Part shown: one piece after another, positions 36,722 to 44,744 of the stretch
Layout of the letters: the number at the start of each line of letters is the position of its first letter
Numbering within the stretch: position 1 is the stretch's first letter
Assembly (NCBI GenBank): GCA_944325315.1
Contig: CALVAA010000015.1
Location: forward strand, 1 to 44,744
Direction of reading: 5' to 3'
Length of the DNA stretch: 44,744 bases
DNA from: Candidatus Gastranaerophilales bacterium
GTDB lineage: Bacteria; Cyanobacteriota; Vampirovibrionia; Gastranaerophilales; Gastranaerophilaceae
Position numbers and translations under genes: made by a program
Notes under the pieces: model-generated
The model's input: the letters and a program-made list of their open reading frames with translations, nothing else
Told to the model about the DNA's origin: nothing
Database searches by the model: none

Positions 36722-38005
36722 TTGGAAATTTTATCAAGATTAAGCGGCATAATTGGAATAGCGGTTATTTTAGGCATTTGTTATTTAATGTCCAACAATA
36801 AAAAGAAAATTAACTTAAAAACAGTTGGGATGGGGCTTTTGATGCAGTTTTTGCTCGCTGTTTTTGTTTTAAAAATTCCTCTGGGAAAAAATATTATTAA
36901 TTTTCTTGCAGGTTGTATAAGTAAAATACTTACTTTTTCAAATGTCGGAGCAGACTTTGTTTTCGGGTTTTTATCAAGTTCAGCCGACAAACTTGATTCT
37001 TTATTCTTTGAAGGAGCAGGCTTTTTATTTTCAATAAAGCTGATTGCAACAATAATTTTTATACTTGCAATTGTAAACATACTCTATTATTTTGGGATAA
37101 TGCAAAAGGTGGTGTCGTTTTTCGCTAAAATAATGTACAAATTAATGGATGTATCAGGTGCTGAAGCTCTTTCAAATGTTGCAAGCGCTTTTGTAGGACA
37201 GGTTGAAGCACAAATTATGATAAGACCTTATTTAAAAAGCGCCACAAAATCAGAACTTTTGGCCTCAATGACCGGTTCAATGGCATGTATTGCAGGAGGC
37301 GTTATGGCAATTTATATTGCAATGGGTGTACCTGCCGAATTTTTACTTGCAGCTTCAATAATGGCAGCCCCCGGTGCAATGGTTGTTGCTAAAATTGTAT
37401 ACCCCGAAACAGAACAATCGCAAACCAAAGAAAACGTTAAAATTAATATTGAAAGACAACACGTTAATTTAATTGATTCAATTTCCCACGCTGCTTCAGA
37501 TGGTATGAAAGTTTCTCTTAATGTTATAGCAATGTTAATAGCTTTATTGTCTTTAATTGCGCTTGGTGACTATGTTTTAGCGAAAATTGGATTATTTTTA
37601 TATAACGTTTGCCACATTCATTTAAGTTTTATCGACTTATCAAACTTAAGCATAAAATCTATCCTGGGGCTTATTTTTTCATTCTTTGCCTTAATTATAG
37701 GTACACCTTTGAATGATGTTTTAAATGTGGGCAGTTTAATGGGAGAAAAGCTTGTATTAAATGAATTTATAGCTTACACAGATTTAATCGCCCTAAAAGA
37801 TGTTTTGACTTATAAATCCATTGTAATTGCAAGCTTTGCGCTTTGCGGTTTTGCAAACTTTGGCTCTATTGCAATTCAAATAGGAGGAATAGGAGAACTT
37901 GCACCTACAAGAAGAAAAGATTTAGCCCGATTAGGACTCAAAGCTCTAATTTGCGGAACTCTTGCAAGTTACATATCAGCAGCAATGGCAGGAATTTTAC
38001 TATAA
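36722..38005 (+). CDS. Concentrative nucleoside transporter, NupC/CNT family
   Basis: 427 residues from TTG 36722, with AGGATA about 6 bases upstream. About 9-10 membrane segments. CNT motifs include GQVEAQIMIRPYL, MAAPGAMVVAKI-like ASIMAAPGA and GFANFGSIAIQIGGIG near the C-terminus. It imports nucleosides with Na+ or H+. Its substrate preference cannot be read. The stop is immediately followed by the next ATG. Confidence 0.93.
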   Translation: MEILSRLSGIIGIAVILGICYLMSNNKKKINLKTVGMGLLMQFLLAVFVLKIPLGKNIINFLAGCISKILTFSNVGADFVFGFLSSSADKLDSLFFEGAGFLFSIKLIATIIFILAIVNILYYFGIMQKVVSFFAKIMYKLMDVSGAEALSNVASAFVGQVEAQIMIRPYLKSATKSELLASMTGSMACIAGGVMAIYIAMGVPAEFLLAASIMAAPGAMVVAKIVYPETEQSQTKENVKINIERQHVNLIDSISHAASDGMKVSLNVIAMLIALLSLIALGDYVLAKIGLFLYNVCHIHLSFIDLSNLSIKSILGLIFSFFALIIGTPLNDVLNVGSLMGEKLVLNEFIAYTDLIALKDVLTYKSIVIASFALCGFANFGSIAIQIGGIGELAPTRRKDLARLGLKALICGTLASYISAAMAGILL

Positions 38006-38173
38006 ATGTTTGAAATAACATCTGAAACAATAAAAATAAAAACACCGGCACTTCCGCCGACAGTGGATTTTATAGAAAAAGAATTTAAAAAAATGAACCT
38101 TGATGTTGTCCGTTGGGCAATTGTAGATGTTTTAGACAACGAACTTATTTTATCTGTTGCATTTAAGATTTGA
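38006..38173 (+). CDS. 55-residue conserved-looking small protein
   Basis: The ATG directly follows the transporter stop (zero bases between), so it is probably co-translated. The peptide contains KTPALPPTVDFIEKEF and ends RWAIVDVLDNELILSVAFKI, with good amphipathic alternation. It overlaps the convergent yqeG-like gene by 11 bases. Family unknown. Confidence 0.6.
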   Translation: MFEITSETIKIKTPALPPTVDFIEKEFKKMNLDVVRWAIVDVLDNELILSVAFKI

Positions 38174-38642
38174 TTGTAAGTCTTTCTAAAAACCTTACGA
38201 ATCTTACAATAAAATTTTCTTCATCTTTTGAGATAGAGTCAACAAGAACAGTTACCATGCCTGCTTTTATTCCGCCCAAAATATCGCTTAGGGGTCTATC
38301 TCCTATCATGGCGCAATTTTTTGGTTCAAGCCCTAAATCAAAACAGGCCTTTTTAAGAATTTTAGTATCCGGCTTTTTTGCTTCAAAGTAAATTGGAATG
38401 TCTATTTGGCTTTTTGCTTTTTCAATATATTCTTTGTTTTTATTGTTTGTTATTATTGCAAGTTTAAAATTTGTTTTTAAATCGTTCAAAAATTGCAGTG
38501 TTTTAAAGGAAAACTTAGCACTTTTAGATTTCATTAAAGTTGAATCCAAATCAAAAAACAATCCCTTTACACCAAGCCGTTTAAGTTCTTTTATGTCTAT
38601 ATCATAAATAGATTCAATATTAAAATTCGGAAGTAAAAACAT
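38163..38642 (-). CDS. yqeG: YqeG-family HAD phosphatase
   Basis: 159 residues. HAD motif I is FFDLDSTL, motif II IITNN, Lys in EAKKPD, and motif IV GDRPLSDILGG. Length and motifs fit the YqeG family (HAD IIIA). The physiological substrate is not established from sequence; some cyanobacterial and plant relatives act on phosphatidylglycerol phosphate. It is 2 bases downstream of the U32 gene. Confidence 0.9.
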   Translation of the reverse strand: MFLLPNFNIESIYDIDIKELKRLGVKGLFFDLDSTLMKSKSAKFSFKTLQFLNDLKTNFKLAIITNNKNKEYIEKAKSQIDIPIYFEAKKPDTKILKKACFDLGLEPKNCAMIGDRPLSDILGGIKAGMVTVLVDSISKDEENFIVRFVRFLERLTIKS

Positions 38643-38644
38643 TT

Positions 38645-39871
38645 TTAAAATTCCTTTAAGCCTTTTGTTCTAATTAGTGCATAGTTAGCTTCTTTTTCCC
38701 AATCGTTGTTTTCAAATTCAAATGTAATATTTATTTCATCATTGGTGTTGGCTAAATCCACTTCGCCTTTTTTGGGATGATTAATGCTTTTTACGGTGGC
38801 TATAGTTGAATAGTTTGGGGTGATAATTTCAATTTCATCATTTAATAAAATTTTATTTTTAATTAAAATTGTATAGCAATTATTATTGGTTTTTTTCTGT
38901 ACAATTCCCAGAAAATCTGCTCCGGCTAAGCCTTTTGAAATATCGTACGAATAACTTGAAGAATTGTTGTCACCCATAAAAAAGCCTTCCGTATAACCTC
39001 TGTTTCCGACCTTTTTTAATTCTTCAAATGCAAAATCAGAATCATAAATTCCATCTATTGTTTTTCTGTATGCTTTTGTTGTGGCTGAAACATAATACAA
39101 ACTTTTTGTTCTTCCTTCAATCTTGAGTGAATCAATTCCCAATTCGCAAATATTTTTTATATATCTTACAAGACAAAGGTCTTTAGTAGACATTATATGC
39201 GAACCTTTATCATCTTGTATAATTTCAAAGTATTCATTCGGCCTTGTTTCTTCAACAAGCTTATAGCTCCAACGGCAAGCTTGAGCACAGTTTCCCTGGT
39301 TTGCTTTTCTTTTTCCCTGTGTCATGTAATCAGACAAAAGACATCTTCCTGAATATCCCATGCACTGCGCACCATGGACAAATATTTCAAGTTCGATATC
39401 AGGTACTTCTTTTCTTATATATTCTATTTGTTTAAATGAAAGTTCACGGGCTAAAATTACTCTTGTTGCACCTAAATCTCTCAAGAATTTAACTGCTTTT
39501 GAATTTAAAATATTTGTCTGGGTTGAAATATGTATATCAATATCATTAATATTTTCTTTTATAGTTTGCAAAACTCCAAAATCACTAATAATAAGAGCAT
39601 GGGGCTTTGCTTCTTTAATGACATCCAAAATTGAATAAAGCTTTTTTATATCATCGTCATAAGCAAAGATATTAAAAGTGCAGTACACTTTTTTATTGAG
39701 CGAATTTGCGATATCTACGGCCGTTTTTAAATTAGTTGCATCTATGAGCTCTCCTTTGCGAAGTGCTCTTAAGGAAAAGTCGGTTAACCCTAAATAAACT
39801 GCATCTGCACCATATGCAAAAGCATACTTCATTTTTTCTATACTTCCTGCCGGCATCAATAATTCAGTCAT
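38645..39871 (-). CDS. Peptidase U32 family protein (TrhP/RlhA-type)
   Basis: 408 residues from ATG 39871; a TTG two codons earlier is less likely. It starts ELLMPAGS and has the U32 signature EIFVHGAQCMGYSGRCLLS, plus later Cys at GNCAQACRW that can bind an iron-sulfur cluster. Several family members hydroxylate tRNA or rRNA uridine/cytidine (TrhP, RlhA), so an RNA-modifying role is more likely than proteolysis. The -10 box TGaTAAAAT ends 6 bases before the ATG and there is no ribosome site. Confidence 0.9.
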   Translation of the reverse strand: MTELLMPAGSIEKMKYAFAYGADAVYLGLTDFSLRALRKGELIDATNLKTAVDIANSLNKKVYCTFNIFAYDDDIKKLYSILDVIKEAKPHALIISDFGVLQTIKENINDIDIHISTQTNILNSKAVKFLRDLGATRVILARELSFKQIEYIRKEVPDIELEIFVHGAQCMGYSGRCLLSDYMTQGKRKANQGNCAQACRWSYKLVEETRPNEYFEIIQDDKGSHIMSTKDLCLVRYIKNICELGIDSLKIEGRTKSLYYVSATTKAYRKTIDGIYDSDFAFEELKKVGNRGYTEGFFMGDNNSSSYSYDISKGLAGADFLGIVQKKTNNNCYTILIKNKILLNDEIEIITPNYSTIATVKSINHPKKGEVDLANTNDEINITFEFENNDWEKEANYALIRTKGLKEF

Positions 39872-39877
39872 AAACAA

Positions 39878-39907
39878 ATTTTATCACAAAAAAATTTATG
39901 ATATACT
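39878..39907. promoter_or_regulatory. Back-to-back extended -10 promoters
   Basis: On - TGaTAAAAT (39886 down to 39878) serves the U32 gene as a leaderless start. On + TGaTATACT (39899-39907) serves the exported protein, which has AAAAGGAG upstream of the ATG at 39929. The gap between the two genes is only 57 bases. Confidence 0.55.
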
Positions 39908-39928
39908 TTAAAAAAAAGGAGTTACACA

Positions 39929-40960
39929 ATGAAAAAACTATTACTTAGTCTAATAGCTGCAATGCTTTTAGGTACATTAGGAGTTTATGCTTCTAAAAAT
40001 TTAGATATTTTAACCTTATTTTCACAAAAATCCAATTCCCAAAACAAACTTTGGGTCGGAACTTTTCAGCTTGTTTTCAATGATATGAAAAATAATATTT
40101 TGAAAAAAGATGTTGTTTTTGAGGGCGAAAGACAAACAAAAGAATTAAAGAGTTTAAATAAAGAAGAATTCAATAAAGATATGCTTAACGAATCTTCTTA
40201 CTATACCAGCTATGGCAAAACAAGCCCCAAGGCAAAAGAAAAAATCAAAAATGATATTTTAGAAAAATTTAATGAAACTTCCGACATATTGGATACTCTT
40301 GACTGGACAAAACGACCCGGGAGCTATTATGCATATGCAATGTTGAAAAAAGAATTTGAATTTTTAGAACCATTCGATAAATTAGATAAATTATCTTTTA
40401 ATAATTCTGAAGATAAGTACGATTTTTTCGGAATCAAAGAAGATTCAAATGAAACTTTAGACAAAAATGTAGGCGTATTATTCTATAACAATGAAGATGA
40501 TTATGCCGTTCGTTTGATGACAAAAAATAATGATGTAGTTTATTTATACAGAACAGATAAAAACAACGATTTTAAAACCCTGTATTCAAAAATGCTAAAG
40601 GAAAGAGATTCGTATAAAGGAAATCATGAATTTACAAAAGCAGACACAATCAAAGTTCCAAATTTAAAAATAAAAGACCAAAGAGAGTATCCGGAATTAT
40701 GCAATAAACAAATTAAAGGCACAAATTTCTATTTCTCACAGGCAATTGAAACAATCCAATTAGACTTGGATAACAAAGGCGGAAAAGTTAAATCGGAAGC
40801 TGCCCTTATGATGAGATGTATGGCTGCTCCAATGCCCGAAGAGTACAAAGCAAGACACTTTAATTTTGATAAAACCTTCGTAATGTTCCTTATAGACAGC
40901 GGCAAAAAAGACCCGTACCTTGCTGTTAGGATAAAAGATTTAAATGGTTTAAGCAAATAG
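39929..40960 (+). CDS. Exported protein with serpin-like C-terminus
   Basis: 343 residues. A signal peptide covers 1-21 (ending GVYA). The mature part is Lys/Asp/Asn-rich. Near 275-343 the order QLDLDNKGGKVKSEAA, then FNFDKTFVMFLID and a final strand resembles the hinge, reactive-centre loop and C-terminal strands of serpins (compare E-x-G-x-x-A then P-F-x-F-x-I). The reactive loop is unusual, with MMRCMAAPMPEE. If it is a serpin it would inhibit proteases outside the cell or in the periplasm. The fold call is from pattern and is uncertain. It is followed by an RNA-like element and a terminator. Confidence 0.55.
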   Translation: MKKLLLSLIAAMLLGTLGVYASKNLDILTLFSQKSNSQNKLWVGTFQLVFNDMKNNILKKDVVFEGERQTKELKSLNKEEFNKDMLNESSYYTSYGKTSPKAKEKIKNDILEKFNETSDILDTLDWTKRPGSYYAYAMLKKEFEFLEPFDKLDKLSFNNSEDKYDFFGIKEDSNETLDKNVGVLFYNNEDDYAVRLMTKNNDVVYLYRTDKNNDFKTLYSKMLKERDSYKGNHEFTKADTIKVPNLKIKDQREYPELCNKQIKGTNFYFSQAIETIQLDLDNKGGKVKSEAALMMRCMAAPMPEEYKARHFNFDKTFVMFLIDSGKKDPYLAVRIKDLNGLSK

Positions 40961-41000
40961 TGTTATACTATTTAATTTTTGGGTATAAATATAATAGCGC

Positions 41001-41094
41001 GGCTGACGTTCGTGGAGATAAAATCCCTCGACTGCTCCCGCTGAGGATTAATGGTTTAATCTTAGATTAAAAGCTCCCTAAAGGGAGCTTTTTA
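41001..41094 (+). ncRNA. Candidate small structured RNA
   Basis: A TATAAT box at 40990-40995 precedes a GC-rich island: 31 of 51 bases G or C at 40996-41046, against about 30% around it. Then come a hairpin AGGATTAA-TGGT-TTAATCTT (41044-41063) and a strong terminator. The whole would be an RNA of about 95 bases. GGA/TCC and AGCG/CGCT pairings inside the island suggest further folding. It does not match tRNA, SRP RNA, 6S or riboswitch consensus that I can recall. It might instead be a 3' UTR of the exported protein or a leader of the next gene, although the terminator argues against the latter. Confidence 0.45.
41069..41094 (+). terminator. Strong rho-independent terminator
   Basis: AAAAGCTCCCT (41069-41079) pairs with AGGGAGCTTTT (41082-41092), followed by T. 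It ends the candidate small RNA and/or the exported-protein transcript. Confidence 0.9.
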
Positions 41095-41194
41095 AATTAT
41101 CAAACAAAATACAACCAATAATTAAAGAAAATTTAAATTATGCCGAAAACTACTTTATTATTAAAACAATAAAACACCAAAAAAGGAGCATGTT

Positions 41195-41839
41195 ATGGAA
41201 ATTTCAAAAATTTTATCCGGTTTGCAAAGCAAAGCTCAAAACACTTGGCAAATAAGACAAACTCAAAACACAGAAAATATTGACCAGAATATTTTCAATA
41301 ACACTTCAAGCAATACCGAAAATTCACAAGATGCACAAGACCATATCAATCAAGGTATTTTAAATGCTATGGATACTGCAAAAAAATACGGCAATAACGA
41401 AGATTATGAAGGCTTTGTTCCCGGAAAATATGTGGATAGTAATGCTGTTTTAAAAGAGCTTGAAAAAGAAAGAATAATAGAATACGGAAAAACTGTTGAC
41501 GATTTTATTGAAGACGAGCCGGAATTTGAAGAAATGCTTATCAAACTTGAAGCAGATAACACCGAAATACCGTATGAAAATTTTCCGGGCGGCATCGTAA
41601 AATACGATTTGGGCGAATACACGGTAACTTCAATTAAAACTTATAACGGAAGAATGTATAAAGAATTATCAGAACAAGACCGACTGGTGGTTGATGAGTA
41701 CGAGTCCAAAAAAGTAACTGCAGAAGCATACGGCAAAACATTTTCAGAAGAACCTCCTTTTGAAATAGATTATGAAGAAAGAGTCAAACGCACGCCAAAA
41801 ATAGACTCTGTCGAAATGCAAAATGTTAATCAAAATTAG
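41195..41839 (+). CDS. Asn/Gln-rich lineage-type hypothetical protein
   Basis: 214 residues. AAAGGAGC lies 8-15 bases before the ATG. The first 50 residues are Asn/Gln/Ser-rich (start MEISKILSGLQSK). The rest is acidic, with a compact region around 85-160 containing FPGGIVKYDLGEYTVTSI, which looks like a small beta domain. No signal peptide, no Cys. Family unknown. Single-gene unit with its own terminator. Confidence 0.7.
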   Translation: MEISKILSGLQSKAQNTWQIRQTQNTENIDQNIFNNTSSNTENSQDAQDHINQGILNAMDTAKKYGNNEDYEGFVPGKYVDSNAVLKELEKERIIEYGKTVDDFIEDEPEFEEMLIKLEADNTEIPYENFPGGIVKYDLGEYTVTSIKTYNGRMYKELSEQDRLVVDEYESKKVTAEAYGKTFSEEPPFEIDYEERVKRTPKIDSVEMQNVNQN

Positions 41840-41854
41840 TTTAATAATTCTCTT

Positions 41855-41880
41855 AAGCAGCCAACAGGCTGCTTACTTTT
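41855..41880 (+). terminator. Rho-independent terminator
   Basis: AAGCAGCC (41855-41862), loop AACA, GGCTGCTT (41867-41874), then ACTTTTT. Confidence 0.88.
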
Positions 41881-42210
41881 TAAACAAAAACAGCATTATT
41901 TTATGCGTCTGATGATTTATCTTGTTCTTTTCCTTTAACACAAAGATAAAATTAAAATTTATAAACTTTTACAATTATATAAAGATATTACCCGATACTA
42001 GTCTTGTTTGCGCAAATTAAAAGAATATCAAGATGTTATTAAAATAAAAAACAAAACTTGAAAAAAAATTTTTAATATATATAATTAAAAAACTCACAAT
42101 ATTTTTCATTAAGAAATGTAAAAAATAAGTATTTTTTTTATAATGCCAAAGCAAATATTATTATTTATGTAGTTTGTAATTAGAGTAATTCAAAGTAAGG
42201 GACATCATCT
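41881..42210. other. AT-rich intergenic region
   Basis: 330 bases with no credible gene on either strand. A TATAAT at 42139-42144 is a possible -10 for the next gene but lacks a clear -35. AAGTAAGGGA at about 42193-42202 is the ribosome site of the gene at 42211. Nothing else is recognisable. Confidence 0.5.
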
Positions 42211-44744
42211 ATGAACATTAATCGAATTTCTGCAACAAGGTTTAACAAAGTACAAAATAAACAAAACAACAACTCAAATCCTTTTATAAATACTGCACCA
42301 AAGGCAGACACCGTAAGCTTTAGCGGAAAAAAGAATTTTAAAAAAAGATTAGCCTATACTCTCGGTACAATGTTTTTAACCATTGCAAGTGCTTTTTCGG
42401 CAATAATTCCTAAAACTACTGCAAAAGCAGATGTTATAACATCACAATACAATGACCGTGCAGATGATGCACCTTTAAACAAGGCAAAAACAAGAATAAT
42501 AGACGACTATTCACAGTATGAACCTACAATGAATGAGCTTTGGGAAAATAATGAGTTTCAGCTTGACCAAACTCTTGATTCTCCATCTATAACTTTTGAT
42601 TTTAGTGAAAACTTTGAAGCAGAAAAAATCGTACCCGAATCATATCAGGTATTCTTAACTCAAAACCCGCAAGAAGATAAACAAGAATACAACAACTTAG
42701 CCGATATTATTCAAAAAGTATACAACATTGATTCTCAAGATCAAGAAAAAACTTATCAGGCAGCGTACGCAATTTTAAAAGCAAATCCAAATATAGTAGA
42801 AAAAGTTGCAGACGGTAAAATCAACTTTGAAGAAGGCGATGTTACAAATATTGACCCTGAAGTTATTCTTTCTGCAAATTTTGACTATGCTTCACCTGAA
42901 GCAATAATGTTGCCTGTTATAACCCCTTTAGTCGAAACAGAACAAAATAACAAGACTGATTTGGTTGCAAATGTATATTTTATGCCAAAAAATGCAGATA
43001 AAAATAATACAACAACAATAAACTTCACACAAAAAGAACTTGACTCAGCCGAAAACGATGAAGAACTTATTGAACTGGTAGAAGAAAAACTTGCTCAAAC
43101 ATACAATATTGAAACAATGAATTCATACGCAGGAGATGCTATATGGCATGCTATTGCTTTATGGGAAAACAATGAAGATGTATTTAAATATGCAAGTGAA
43201 GAAAACAAATTTAATGCTCTTAAATCTTATGTTAAATATAATGGCAAACTTTCTCTTGAATGCCCGAGAGTTCCCGTTACAATAATGGCAAAAGAAGGCA
43301 CTGGAGAAATCAGTGATTACAAAGCAAAAGAACTTTTAACACAAGAAAAAGAAAGCATCAATGGCATAATTGTATCAAACAACAATGGCAAAACCACAGC
43401 AGAAGAAGTTAAAATTAAAAATGAGCCAATAGTAACATACATAACAGCAGACAGAGCCTTAATTGACATAAGTGAAATGCAAGACAAAAAAATATCTGTA
43501 ATGGATATTTTAAGTGTTTACCGTTTTGTTGACGGAACAAGCTTAAAAGAAGCGTACGAATCAAATCCCGACAAATATAAAGGTTTGTTATTATCCGCAA
43601 TTAATCAAATAATGGATAATAATAACGCTTTAATTGACTATTCGATAAATAAAGAATTTAAAGATGAAGAAGACCTTCAAAGCGAACTGGATTTTAACAA
43701 ATCAGATGCCAAAGATGCAAAAATTAACCTACAACCATTAGCATTTGTACATTTTGATGATGGCGACCTTGATTTAGACGATGATTCAAAAGTGCAAATA
43801 ATACCGCAAAAGCCTGATGTTCCGGATATTCCTCAAACTGAAACAGAAACAGAAACAGAAACTGAAACTGAAACTGAAACCGAAACCGAAACAGAAACAG
43901 AAACAGAAACTGAAACTGAAACTGAAACAGAAACAGAAACAGAAACTGAAACTGAAACAGAAACTGAATCAGAATCCGAATCCGAATCTGAAAGCGAATC
44001 AGAATCCGAATCTGAAAGTGAATCAGAAAGTGAATCGGAAAGTGAATCCGAGTCTGAATCTGAAAGTGAATCAGAAAGTGAAAGCGAATCAGAATCCGAA
44101 TCTGAAAGTGAATCAGAAAGTGAATCGGAAAGTGAATCCGAGTCTGAATCTGAAAGTGAATCAGAAAGTGAAAGCGAATCAGAATCCGAATCGGAAAGTG
44201 AATCCGAGTCTGAATCTGAAAGTGAATCAGAATCTGAAAGTGAATCAGAAAGTGAATCGGAAAGTGAATCCGAGTCTGAAAGTGAATCAGAAAGTGAAAG
44301 CGAATCAGAATCAGAATCAGAATCAGAATCTGAAACCGAATGCCCCGGATTACCGGATATTGATCCGGATGATGAGCCGATTACAGGGGATGAACCAGGT
44401 AAAGAACCTGAAACGGAATCTGAAAGCGAATCCGAATCAGAAAGTGAATCTGAAACAGAAACTGACATAGATTCAACAGAAGATGATAATGATGCTAATG
44501 ATGGCGATATAGATTTTGGCGATGAAACAGAATCAGAATCTGAAAGCGAATCGGAAAGTGAGTCTGAATCAGAATCAGAATCCGAGTCTGAATCTGAAAG
44601 TGAATCGGAATCTGAAAGCGAATCCGAATCAGAAAGTGAATCTGAAACAGAAACTGACATAGATTCAACAGAAGATGATAATGATGCTAATGATGGCGAT
44701 ATAGATTTTGGCGATGAAACAGAATCAGAATCTGAAAGCGAATC
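42211..44744 (+). CDS. Giant exported Thr-Glu/Ser-Glu repeat protein (3' end outside window)
   Basis: At least 844 residues, open to the window edge. It starts [11 protein letters not shown] and has VSFSGKK at 35-41, the lineage tag. A hydrophobic stretch at about 47-66 ending TTAKA-D is a signal peptide preceded by an unusually long N-terminal region. Residues 75-530 are an acidic globular region of unknown family. From 43837 there are 22 Thr-Glu pairs, then 61 Ser-Glu pairs (43969-44334), a Pro/Asp-rich linker beginning [13 protein letters not shown], then repeated blocks with [20 protein letters not shown]. The design resembles Ser-Asp stalks of surface adhesins. The C-terminal anchor is not visible. 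Confidence 0.85.
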   Translation, partial: MNINRISATRFNKVQNKQNNNSNPFINTAPKADTVSFSGKKNFKKRLAYTLGTMFLTIASAFSAIIPKTTAKADVITSQYNDRADDAPLNKAKTRIIDDYSQYEPTMNELWENNEFQLDQTLDSPSITFDFSENFEAEKIVPESYQVFLTQNPQEDKQEYNNLADIIQKVYNIDSQDQEKTYQAAYAILKANPNIVEKVADGKINFEEGDVTNIDPEVILSANFDYASPEAIMLPVITPLVETEQNNKTDLVANVYFMPKNADKNNTTTINFTQKELDSAENDEELIELVEEKLAQTYNIETMNSYAGDAIWHAIALWENNEDVFKYASEENKFNALKSYVKYNGKLSLECPRVPVTIMAKEGTGEISDYKAKELLTQEKESINGIIVSNNNGKTTAEEVKIKNEPIVTYITADRALIDISEMQDKKISVMDILSVYRFVDGTSLKEAYESNPDKYKGLLLSAINQIMDNNNALIDYSINKEFKDEEDLQSELDFNKSDAKDAKINLQPLAFVHFDDGDLDLDDDSKVQIIPQKPDVPDIPQTETETETETETETETETETETETETETETETETETETETETETESESESESESESESESESESESESESESESESESESESESESESESESESESESESESESESESESESESESESESESESESESESESESESESESESESESESESESESESESESESESESETECPGLPDIDPDDEPITGDEPGKEPETESESESESESESETETDIDSTEDDNDANDGDIDFGDETESESESESESESESESESESESESESESESESESESESETETDIDSTEDDNDANDGDIDFGDETESESESE
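43837..44340. repeat. Thr-Glu then Ser-Glu coding repeat tract
   Basis: Hexamer repeats of ACN-GAA (43837-43968), then TCN/AGY-GAA (43969-44334), ending with one ACC-GAA. Glu is nearly always GAA, while Ser uses many codons. It is a coding tract of the large gene. Confidence 0.95.
43994..44173. repeat. Two identical 90-base tandem units within the Ser-Glu tract
   Basis: 43994-44083 and 44084-44173 are identical base for base, each coding 15 Ser-Glu pairs, and a third copy begins at 44174 before diverging. Because synonymous Ser codons are preserved, this is recent DNA duplication and not just selection on protein sequence. Confidence 0.9.
44415..44744. repeat. 192-base tandem repeat with DIDSTEDD linker
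   Basis: 44415-44552 recurs from 44607 to the window end with an offset of 192 bases (64 codons). Each unit holds a Ser-Glu stretch, [10 protein letters not shown] and an Asp-rich linker. The second copy is cut by the window end. Confidence 0.9.

Noticed and set aside
41001-41094. Known riboswitch controlling the gene at 41195
   Set aside because: No known consensus could be matched, and a strong terminator followed by 100 bases with a separate ribosome site makes a simple leader less likely. Kept only as a small RNA candidate.
43817-44470. Lys/Asn/Pro-rich + strand frame in the repeat tract
   Set aside because: Out-of-frame reading of the same hexamer repeats; the true frame is continuous from 42211.
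43833-44660. Long Ser-Asp/Ser-Val-rich open frame on the - strand
   Set aside because: It is the mirror of the Ser-Glu/Thr-Glu repeats of the + strand gene. It has no ribosome site and arises because the repeat has no stops in several frames.

Overview
The window is AT-rich (roughly 30% G+C by eye). It looks like a chromosomal segment of an anaerobic, gut-type bacterium. I infer a non-photosynthetic cyanobacterial relative (Gastranaerophilales/Melainabacteria, class Vampirovibrionia). The reasons are the AT-rich coding style, an anaerobic gene set (glycyl-radical protein, rubredoxin, NrdG, FixC/FixX), Gram-negative envelope genes (TolC-type channel), a type IV-like pilin, and many lineage-type proteins whose N-termini begin M-x-[IV] and carry F-x-G/K motifs. 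The taxonomic call is inference; no rRNA is present.

Layout. 1-2400: an accessory cassette bounded by near-identical ~69-bp direct repeats. It holds a frameshifted peptidoglycan-binding-like gene, a small protein with a MuF-like Cys/His motif, a membrane-anchored Cys-rich partner and a decayed remnant. 2396-7162: an unusual three-gene operon made of a degenerate AAA+ protein, an AAA+ ATPase with a modified Walker B and an M16-like protein without its zinc motif. 7342-8533: a redox module (glycyl-radical mini-protein and rubredoxin) divergent from a CRP/FNR regulator, sharing a perfect palindrome. 8611-11830: tig-clpP-clpX. 11884-14954: AlgI/AlgX-type O-acetylation pair. 15077-19160: PBP1A, a lineage protein and a GT2-GtrA glycosyltransferase. 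19269-26567: a long co-directional run of fixC, fixX, a repeat protein, a TPR protein, dprA, topA and aroE. 26665-28495: pilin-like protein, NrdG and a small lineage protein. 28629-32178: uvrA and cysE. 32138-36677: an EmrAB/TolC-type efflux system with its MarR regulator, arranged around a 34-bp perfect palindrome. 36722-39871: NupC-type transporter, a small protein, YqeG phosphatase and a U32 protein. 39929-44744: an exported serpin-like protein, a candidate small RNA, a lineage protein and the 5' part of a very large Thr-Glu/Ser-Glu repeat protein that runs off the window.

How parts work together. The MarR, HlyD and MFS genes and the divergent TolC gene form one complete tripartite pump under one operator. 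Trigger factor, ClpP and ClpX form a folding/degradation unit. The FNR-like regulator probably activates the rubredoxin/glycyl-radical operon (operator centred at -41.5) and represses itself. Several genes appear to be read from leaderless mRNAs: a -10 box lies 6-8 bases before the ATG with no ribosome binding site. The least explained parts are the repeat-flanked cassette, the AAA*/AAA/M16* operon, the shared N-terminal tag, the GC-rich small RNA candidate near 41000 and the rapidly expanding Ser-Glu gene.
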